A stretch of 18,405 nucleotides of DNA, from positions 1 to 18,405 of the forward strand of contig CAZSNT010000190.1 in the NCBI GenBank assembly GCA_964607765.1, written 5' to 3'. Every line of letters starts with the position of its first letter. The stretch's first letter is position 1. Positions 7,200 through 15,400 of this stretch are shown here, piece by piece. The position numbers and the translations under genes are program-made. Source of the DNA: CAZSNT01 sp964607765 (GTDB taxonomy: Bacteria; Verrucomicrobiota; Lentisphaeria; Oligosphaerales; JABHEG01). Below the pieces are notes generated by a model. It was given only the letters and a program-made list of their open reading frames with translations. It was not told where the DNA came from and ran no database searches.

Positions 7200-7225
7200 G
7201 TCAGTGGTCATCTGTCATTGGTCAT
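7200..7225 (+). repeat. Short tandem direct repeat (12-mer, period 14)
   Basis: GTCAGTGGTCAT (7200-7211) is repeated as GTCATTGGTCAT (7214-7225) with one mismatch. It lies in the 224-bp gap between the S8 gene and the small prodomain-like gene. That gap otherwise shows only the hairpin at 7337-7350 (GGGAT-CGGG-ATCCC). Confidence 0.4.
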
Positions 7226-7391
7226 TCGGATCGGGGCCTCGACGCGTCATTTCCACGACTGTCCCCGAGTCAGTGCATGGCGAGTGACGACCGAGCGTGC
7301 CCAGGACTGCTCGTGGCCTTCCCCGGACGCCTTCAGGGGATCGGGATCCCGTCACTTTTCCATCCGCCGTGCTGTACGGGACACCACCATC

Positions 7392-7622
7392 ATGGCTGAC
7401 CAGCTTCTTATACAGTTTGCCGAGACAACTCCGTTGGTGCACCGCAGACAGGTCGTTGCAGCTGCCGGCGCGCGCTGGGTGGAGCAAATCGAGCCGCAGC
7501 AGATTGTTGTGGCGTGCTGCGAGCCGGGCGTGGATCCGATGGCCGTTCTGGCCCAGTTGCGCCGCCGCGACGATGTCGTCCACGTCGAGCGTGATCGTGG
7601 CGCGCAGTTGTTCAGAGAGTGA
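7392..7622 (+). CDS. Free-standing protein resembling the S8 prodomain (putative I9-type subtilase inhibitor/chaperone)
   Basis: The product is 76 aa, with no signal peptide and no membrane span. Its residues 5-74 align without any gap to residues 59-128 of the neighbouring S8 protease, with 19 identities in 70. Shared landmarks are LL-QF-E at the start, GA then E-I-PQ-I-V in the middle, P49, R57, V62 and E66. This is a prodomain without a protease. Isolated I9-type inhibitors such as yeast proteinase B inhibitor are known, so inhibition or folding assistance in trans of the upstream protease is the natural inference. ATG at 7392 is the only start in reach, because no in-frame ATG, GTG or TTG precedes it closely. 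The Shine-Dalgarno is poor (GGGA 10 nt away). It could instead be the relic of a duplicated protease, but its frame is clean and it ends at a natural length. Confidence 0.7.
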   Translation: MADQLLIQFAETTPLVHRRQVVAAAGARWVEQIEPQQIVVACCEPGVDPMAVLAQLRRRDDVVHVERDRGAQLFRE

Positions 7623-7653
7623 GGCAACCGGCTGCGGGGATGCGGCCTGGCGT

Positions 7654-7685
7654 CGGTCCGTGGGACCGTGCCGGGAGTTCCCCGG
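7654..7685 (+). other. Tandem hairpin pair between the prodomain-like gene and the rhomboid gene
   Basis: CGGTCC-GTG-GGACCG (7654-7668) is followed two bases later by CCGGG-AGTTC-CCCGG (7671-7685). The pair sits in the 93-bp gap before the rhomboid start and has no U-run. Its arrangement repeats the hairpin pair after the S8 gene. Confidence 0.4.
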
Positions 7686-7715
7686 CCCGGACACCGTTCC
7701 GGATGAGAGACGACA

Positions 7716-9329
7716 TTGGAGCTGAACGCCAATACCATTCTGTTGTGGCTTTCCGGAATCTGGGCAGTCAGGATTCTGTGCCAGGCCTGGTCTCTGCGCG
7801 GCGCCAAGGTCCGCGGCTGGGCTGTGATCGCCGTGACTGTACTTGCGGTCATCGGGGCAGGACTGCTGGTGTTCCCTGATCGTGCAGGCTATGTGTCGGG
7901 CGCGTTGTTTGCCGTATTCGGGGTGGCTCCGGCGCTGCTGAGCCGGCGCCTCACCGCGCTGCTGCTGCGCAGGCAGTACGGTCCGGCGCACCGGCTCGCA
8001 AGGCTGTTCACCTGGCTGCATCCTGGTGACGGGGCTCGGCAGCAGGTGGCGCTGATCGGTGCGATGCGTGCCGCGCAGACCGGGGATTTCAGCGTAGCGG
8101 AGGCGCTGTTGCTCCGGGAGCGCTGTGCTGCTCCGGACATACTGACCACCGGGATGCTGCAGTTGCTGCGCATTCTCGCGCGTTGGGATGAAATCCTGAT
8201 TCTGACGGATCATGCTCTGGACAGCCGGAGCCTTGGTGACACCGCTGTGGCCGCGGCGTTTCGGCTCCGGGCGTTGGTTGAGATCGAGGACGTGGCCGCA
8301 GCGCTCGCGCTTTACCGTCGAATACGGGTCGAGCTGCCGGAAGCAGCCTATCGTGCTCTGCGCAGCCAGGGGTTGGACGCATGTGTCCTGGCGCTCTGCG
8401 GTCGTCCCGGCGCGATCGCGGCCGCGCTTTCCAGCTTCCCACAGGGCGGCGGCGGCACGCTCGCCTACTGGCAGTGTGTGGCCCGGCTCTCGGCGGGCGA
8501 CACGGCCGCTTTGGCCGATCTGCGGCAGCTCCTTGACACAGACACCGACGCCATGTTGCGGCGTGCCATCGAGTACCGGCTCGACCGGGGCGTCGCGGCT
8601 GGCGGCCCGGAACTGCAGCCGGCTGACTGCGCCCTGTTGGACACAGTCGAGAAGGAGTTGGCGGAGGCGGCCAGGTACAGCCAGGGCGCCCACCTGGCCA
8701 CGCGTCCCATCGCGACGCGCTGCATCGCGCTTGCCATAGTTGCCGCGTTCATCGCTGAGCTCGTGGCGGGGGGGGCAACTGACGGGCATACGCTCTGGCG
8801 GCTTGGTGCGTTGGATCCGGTCTCCGTGCTGGAGGACGGGCAGTGGTGGCGGTTGCTGACGTCGATCTTCCTGCACTTCGGTTGGCTGCACTGCACACTG
8901 AATCTGGCCGCGCTGTTCATCTTCGGGCCGTTCGTCGAGGATGCTCTCGGCCGGGTTCGCTACCTGAGCTGCTACTTCGCGAGTGGCGTTGGGTCCATGC
9001 TCGCACTTGTGCTGTTGACCGCAGCCGGAGCGATGGCGCCGTTCCTCACTGTGGGCGCGTCCGGGGCGATCATGGGTATCGTGGGTGCAACGGGGGCGAT
9101 CCTGTTCTGGGGATGGCGCGTGGAGTCGGCAGCCATTGCCGGGACCAGACTCAAGACGATCCTGCTGATCCTCGGGATTCAGACTGCCTTTGACCTGCTG
9201 ACCCCCCAGGTATGCTACGCCGCCCACCTTATGGGTGTGCTTCTGGGTGGCTCACTGACCTTGCTGATGCTCGTGATGGGGCGGCTTGTGGGCCGGCGGC
9301 GGCGACTCAGTGATGCCGTGACTCATTGA
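7716..9329 (+). CDS. Rhomboid family intramembrane serine protease with N-terminal membrane segments and helical-repeat domain
   Basis: The product is 537 aa from a TTG start. An in-frame TGA at 7704-7706 rules out an earlier start, and GAGAG lies 6 nt upstream. Three hydrophobic spans (about 5-22, 35-53, 59-77) lead into an Arg-rich stretch (SRRLTALLLRR). An Ala/Leu-rich, TPR-like helical domain spans about 90-330. The rhomboid core (about 332-525) shows WWRLLTSIFLHFGWLHCTLN (His387, His392, Asn396), catalytic Ser449 in VGASGAIMG and catalytic His504 in YAAHLMG. The Ser-His dyad is thus complete. The N-terminal extension makes it much longer than a minimal rhomboid (about 200-280 aa) and may recruit substrate or partner. 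It would cleave single-span membrane proteins within or near the bilayer. It follows the prodomain-like gene by 93 bp. An eight-G run at 8768-8775 lies just before the core. Confidence 0.92.
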   Translation: MELNANTILLWLSGIWAVRILCQAWSLRGAKVRGWAVIAVTVLAVIGAGLLVFPDRAGYVSGALFAVFGVAPALLSRRLTALLLRRQYGPAHRLARLFTWLHPGDGARQQVALIGAMRAAQTGDFSVAEALLLRERCAAPDILTTGMLQLLRILARWDEILILTDHALDSRSLGDTAVAAAFRLRALVEIEDVAAALALYRRIRVELPEAAYRALRSQGLDACVLALCGRPGAIAAALSSFPQGGGGTLAYWQCVARLSAGDTAALADLRQLLDTDTDAMLRRAIEYRLDRGVAAGGPELQPADCALLDTVEKELAEAARYSQGAHLATRPIATRCIALAIVAAFIAELVAGGATDGHTLWRLGALDPVSVLEDGQWWRLLTSIFLHFGWLHCTLNLAALFIFGPFVEDALGRVRYLSCYFASGVGSMLALVLLTAAGAMAPFLTVGASGAIMGIVGATGAILFWGWRVESAAIAGTRLKTILLILGIQTAFDLLTPQVCYAAHLMGVLLGGSLTLLMLVMGRLVGRRRRLSDAVTH

Positions 9330-9441
9330 GTCATGCCGCTCGAGCCGCATTCGGTCATCCTGCATCCGTTGGCCGGCTCCGCCATCCGTTGGTCCCCCTG
9401 GATCCTGCACGTTGCGCCCCGCGCCCTGCATTCGGCCCCGG
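9330..9441. other. Convergent intergenic gap with short CATCCGTTGG repeats
   Basis: This 112-bp gap separates the 3' ends of the rhomboid and giant repeat-protein genes. CATCCGTTGG occurs twice, at 9363-9372 and 9383-9392, and GCATTCGG also occurs twice. A perfect 7-bp inverted repeat, TGACTCA-T-TGAGTCA (9319-9333), spans the rhomboid stop codon. None is followed by a U-run, so no intrinsic terminator is called. Confidence 0.5.
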
Positions 9442-12400
9442 TCACTTCTTGCCCTCTGCTTTGACGGCCTCGCCCAGCCGTGCCACCATCTCAGCGGCCC
9501 ATTCTTTCAGATCGGGCGTCTTGGCCATGCCCGCCCCTTCCTTGGCCAAGCGCAGTGCGAGGGCCAGGTTCTTGCGTTCCTCGAAGTATCGGGCTGCTTC
9601 CAGGCGCCATTTGGGCGCGTTCCCCTTGAACGGCTCGCGGCGGAGGAGGGCGCGGCAGACCTCGTCAATGCTCGGCGAGCATTGACTGAACACCGGATCA
9701 GCACAGAAGTCGAGGTAGCACTCCAGCAGATCCACGCCTTCATCGTCCGTGGGGGATTCGGGGAACCCCATCAGGGCGCAGAAGAGCTCGGCATGGCGTT
9801 TCTCGTCGATGTGCCTGGCGAGTTTCTTCACCCATTTGGCGTCGTTCGAGGCCAGGAACTTGTCGAAGGCCTCCTGGTCCGGGTCCAGCGCGCCCAGCAT
9901 CACGATGCCGCTGAGGAAATAGGGTTGGCGCAGCACTTCCCGGGCGGTCCACTCTTGGCTGAACTGGTCGCCCAGCTTGAGCATGTGCTTCATGAGTTCG
10001 AGCCACGGTCCTACGGACTGCTCGTCGATCGGCGCCTTCTTCCTCAGGCGTGCGCCCACGGTCTGGCACAGCCGCGAACAGAGGCGGCGGAACGGCCACT
10101 CCTCCCGCCGTCCTTTGTAGGCGAGCAGCTGGTCGGTCATGTCGTGGATCGCGGCGAAGTCGCCTCTGTCGAGGAGGATTCCGCAGTACGCCTGGTAGAC
10201 AGCCGTCTCCTGTTCGGCGAGTTCCGAGCTCTGCCCGAGCAGGCTCACGACTTGTCGGTCGGCATACAGCTCCGGGATGACCGCGTTGACCTTGTCCTTC
10301 AGCGGCGTCGTACGCAGCACGCGGAAACACTGCAGCCGGAGCTTATTGTCTGTGAAGTCCGTTTCCAGGAACTCCTCGGCCAGCATCTCGAGGTCGTCGG
10401 TCTGCGCGCTCTTCTCGCGATGCTTGACCAGACCGTCCTCATCCACCGGGCTGAGCGAGAATGCGGCGTAGAGCAGCGCAGAGAACAGCTTGTGCTCACG
10501 CGACTGTGTGCGGTCGATCACGCTGTTCGCCGCGGCACGCAGCGGCGCTGTCATTCTGATACCGTGGAATGCACGCGGATGGATGGCCATGGTCGTTGCG
10601 CGTTGCGCGAGCTGTTCGACACACCAGTCGCTCTGCCCGCCTTCGAGAGCCACCAGATAGGCGTCCGGGAAGTTGCTGAGGGCGTGTTCCGTGGACTCGA
10701 TGATCGCCATCGCGCCCTGCTGTTCGCCCAGCTGGAACCTGAGCCGGGCCACTGCCAGCGCGAGAAGCTGGCTCGTTGTGTCGGGAGCGCTCTGGCTGGT
10801 GCGGCTTGCCCGCCCTTTCCACGCATCGGCGAACCCCTTTGCGACGTCCTGCCACGCGGCGTCCTGCGGGGAGTAGGTGAGCGAGTGCGCCAGAGGCAGA
10901 ATCAGATGCGGCACCCAGGCCTCGCCGTCCTTCATCTCCAGGAATGTGACAGTTGCCGGCAGTGAGAGCTCGTCGACACGACCGGCGTCCCGCAGGCCCT
11001 GCCGCAAGCCAAAGAACACATTCAACCGCGCCGCAGCGGGCATGTCGGTATTTTGCAGCAACTCGGTGTAGAACCTGATCATGTCATCAGAGCACTGCAT
11101 CGGCTTGCGGTTCCGCCGCTGGAACGACAGCTCAGCCATGAACACGGCCTGCATCAGCAGCGGGCTCTGCTGCACGGCCTCGCTGTCCAGCCAGGTGCCG
11201 AGCTGATCCCAGTCCAGGGAACTGCTGCGCAGCCGCTGGTAGTACGAGGCGGCCAACGGTGCGTAGGGCACGTGGTCGAACATCTCAGCTTCCCGCTCCA
11301 TCGTCGCGATGAGTATGTCCGTCCTGCTCGGCTGTTTGCCGTCCGTGCTCTTCTTCATGCTGTTCTGGACATCGCGCTGCAGACTGTGGTAAACACTGTT
11401 GAACCTGTGCCGCAACTGTTCGAGACTGCGCAGCGAGCCGTGTCTGCAGACCATGTTGAAAGCGAACAGCAGCGCTTTGGGATCGCGGCTCAGGTTGTGC
11501 AGGTTCTGGTTGATGATTATCTGCTGCGGCGTGGACGAGGAGCCGATTGTGCCCGACTTGCAGAGCCGGTCAACTATCTTCCACATGTGATTGAACACCT
11601 CCTCGGCCGCTGCGGTGTCCAACGCCGCGAGTTCCTGGCACAGCCCCATACCCTTGCGGCAGAAGTTGTAGTAGTTGTGCCCGACGTCCGTGATCTTGAG
11701 GAACTCCGCGATCCGGTCCTTCAGCTCTGTGCCGGTCAGTTTGGTGTAGAGCTCGTAGAAGGTCCTGGCTTTGCCCGTCAGCTGCAGCGTGCCGAGCTGA
11801 ATGCTGTGCCTGCGGCAGTAGCACCGGATGAAGGCCGCCAGGTCGTGTTGCGACTCGGCCGGGCCCTGCTGGATGCGGGCTGCGAAGTCCGCACAGTGCG
11901 CCATGGTCTCCTGCATGGTCTCGCGCGAATTACTGGTGCCGATCAGGATTGAGAGCAGGCCTGAACCGAATGTGCCCTCCGCCTGTGCCAGCTTGGCAAG
12001 GGCTTCCTCGCGTCGCTCCTTCTTGCGGAACAGGTCGGCAATCCGGATCAGCACGGACTCGTTACTCTCCCGGGCTGAGAAGCTGCGGAACGTGCCCCAG
12101 TCCGCCGCGAGGCAGGAGTTGACCAGCCAATCCGCGTCCAGATCGTGGCTCCGAGAGAGTTGGTGAGACCAGTACGTCATCTGGTTGTAGCCGTGCTGCA
12201 ACTTGGTCAGAATGGGTTCGAACACTCTCAATGTCGGGAAGAACAGTTCCTTTTCCGAAGCAAGCGTGCGGCCCACGTTCTGGATGTTGTGCAGTTTCTG
12301 GTAGAGCACGGAGTCGGTTTGGTGCGTGATTGACTCCGGGCTGGCTTTGGCCAGCATCTGCTGTTCGCGTTTGGAGAACAGCGCGTCCTTCAGCTGGCCG

Positions 12401-15400
12401 AGGAACGCCGCGGCGCGGGCTGAGTCATCGGCACGGCACAGTGCCCGTGCCCAGGCCACAAGGTAGGAGGCCGCCTGCTGTGCCGCGTTCCCGTGCGGGC
12501 TGTTCGCAATGTCCTGTTTCAGCTGTGCCAGCAGCAACGGCCCCAGGTCAACCGCGCGTTCCGTGGCTTCCCACGCGTTGACGATCATGACAGCTTTGCG
12601 GCTGGGCTGGGAGCTGGCAGTGCCTGAGGGCGGGAACTTGAGCTTCTTGGCCAGACCGAGGAATGCCTGGTCGTCGGGGGCGTCGTAGAGCGCCTTGACC
12701 GCCAGGAGCCTCTTGCCGGCGTTGCGGTTCCGGGCGTCTCCCGTGCTCAGCTTCTCCGCGAACGCTTGCAGATCAGCCATGCGGCCGTTCCGGTGCGCGA
12801 ATGTGAGCATGAACTGTTCGGGCGTCACCCTCTGGTTCTGCTGCCCTCCGCCCCAATGCACGACGTGGTAGCCCGGCGTACCCGCCGTGGGAGCGGAACT
12901 TGCCAGGATCCCCTTGGCCGTCTCGTACAACGGCGCCAGATCCTGTTCCCGGAACTTCATGAACGCGTGTTTCTGGCCGAACGCCATCTCCCGAACTTGC
13001 GGGATCTGCAGCGCGGTATCGCACAGGCGCAGGAACAGTGCCTCGCGCTTCTGCCGCATTTCGTCGTACCGTGCCGGCCGGTTCTCCCCGGTTGTGTCCG
13101 GTTGCAGCACACCGGGCACGGCGCGTCCGTCCACGTAGGTTGAGTTCTGCAGCGTACTGAAGACGTTGCTCAGCCACTGGAAGCTGCCCTGCTTGGGATC
13201 GGCTTCCTCCAACAGGCATGCGAGCATACACATGTGACCGTGCCGTTTGTCGAACTGGCTGTGGAAGGCGTGCAGAGAGTTGGAAATCTGCTGTGCGACC
13301 ATGTCCGTGTTCACGTGGCTGACAGCCTTGATGTGGGCCTTGGCCGTGTCCGGGGCGGTGTCCGCGTGGGCCAGGGCCAGTCTCAGGTTCGCGCCTCGGT
13401 GTTTGGCTTGAAGCTGCAGGACCTTGCGGTAGACCTCGGCTGCCTCGCCGCCGCGGTCGAGACACTCGAGGACGAAGCCCAACTCGAACAGTCGGGTTGC
13501 CGTCTCCTTCTTCGGTTCAGGTCGCAGTGCCGTGATGACATCCTCTTCGGCATGAGCGTCGCGGAGGGCTTTGACCAGCTGCTGGATCTCGTGTGCGTTG
13601 TAGTGCTGGTAGGTCGTGCCCAGGTTCGCCCAGTACCTGGCCAAGTCAGAGAAGGCTCGGGCAGCCAGCTTGACGCCTTTCTCGGTCTCGCCCTTGCGCA
13701 ATTGCTCCCGGACCGTGCCGGAGTTGATCGCGATGTTGCCTCCGTACTGCACGGCCTGGGGGGCTGTGGCCGTGGCCGCTGCCGCAGCCGCCTCGCCGAG
13801 ACTGGCGGCTTCTTCGTCCAGGCCGAGGCGCGTGGCGACCTGCGCGAGCTGCTGCGTTTCGTGTTGCCTCAAACGCTGTGCCTTGAGGCGCCGGACTGCC
13901 TTCCGAACCGTGGCGCGCGCCGGCTCCGTGTCGTCGAGTTTCTCCGCGTAAGCCAGGATGGCGCAGTCCACTTGTCGGCGCGTCTGCCGGCTCATGGGCT
14001 GCGAATCCAGGCCGTCGAGCACATTCAGGGCCTGCTGTGCCTTCCCCTGATGCCCCAGCCAACTGGCGGCCATCAGCATCCGGTTGAGCACGGGCGGGTC
14101 CTCCTTCACAAACTGGCCGACGAGTTCATCCATGTCTGCATCCAGCTCGCAGAAACCGGCCAGGTATGCTTTGAGCAGCGGATCCGTGGCCTTGCCGATG
14201 TGCGGCTTCAGTTCCTCCCGATCCGGCTTGGCCTGGCCGCCGAACCGGTAATCCCTGCCCGCGCCGAACAGGGGGCCGACCGCCGCCGGCAGCCCCGGCA
14301 GCGATGAGGGCGGGAACAGAAGCTCGGCAGTCATCTTCGAGCGATGCCCGCCGGTTACGTGATGGCCAGGGGTTGCCCGGCCGGCGTTGGGGGCGCGCAT
14401 CTGGGCGTCCAGAACGCTGATGAGTCGGGCATAGTCTCCGCTCTGGGACAACAACCGCACCGCGAGCTCGGGCAGCGACACGCCGCCGAAGGGCTGGGGA
14501 CTGTCATCGGCCTTCTCGGCCAGCGCCAGGAGCGAGTCTGCCAGGCGCTTGACCACGGCGTCGGGCAGCGCGTTGCCGCGGCGCTGGCGGGCATAGAGCG
14601 CCTGCGCGATCATCATCATCAGGACATTGTCCGGCGCAGCCATCTCGCTCAGGCGCGTGACCGCGCCGTCTATGACCGTCGCCTCCAGAGGCGTGTCGGT
14701 CGGCACGCAGAACGCTGCCAGGATCGACAGGACCGGGTAGCGTTCCTTGAATACTGCCATCGAGTCGGTCAGCTCTTTCGCCGTGTTGACAGGCATGTGG
14801 AGACCCATCATGATCTTCACGGCCCGAAGTGCCTCGTTGTCCGGGTTCTGTTCCGCCAACGCCGTCAGCGTGCCGGGATTGGCGTAGAGCTGCGGGCTGA
14901 GCGAGAGCCTGATCTCAGCGTTGCGCACGCCGCGCATGGTCAGTTCGCGCACGATCTGGGAGCGCGTTCCCTCATCCACCTGCTGCGCCAGCGACGTGAG
15001 ATGGGTCAGTACGTAGGAAGGGATGCGCTCGAGGCGGCTGGGCATCCCCACGATGTGGCGTTGCCCGAACGGGTAGAGACTCACGATGTTGCGTGTCTGG
15101 CGGAAGGCGTAGACGCGGTGCTGCATGCTCTGCGCCTCGAACAGGGCCACTGCGTCCTCGGGCAGGAATCGGGTCATGCGGTCCAGGTATGTGTTCAGCC
15201 AGGCGCTTGATGACGTCTTTCCCCGGCTGCTGTCGGGCAGCTCCTCGTTGCAGTCCAGCACGGCCAGGAACATGGCCACGCTCTGCTCGAACTGGCCTTC
15301 CTCCTCCAGCGCCACTGCGGTCAGGTAGTCCAGCTGATAGTTCGTCCGCGCGCTGCCTCGTGAGGCCCGGAGCAGCTCCAGCGCACGGCCGGGTTGCTTG

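Noticed and set aside
7215..9227. A 670-codon open frame on the minus strand opposite the rhomboid gene
   Set aside because: Its translation is Arg/Pro/Gln/His-rich low complexity with no recognisable domain. The plus strand carries intact S8 prodomain-like and rhomboid genes, so it is an antisense artefact of high GC.
9319..9333. Inverted repeat TGACTCA-T-TGAGTCA as rhomboid terminator
   Set aside because: The stem is only 7 bp with a 1-nt centre that cannot form a normal loop, and no U-run follows.
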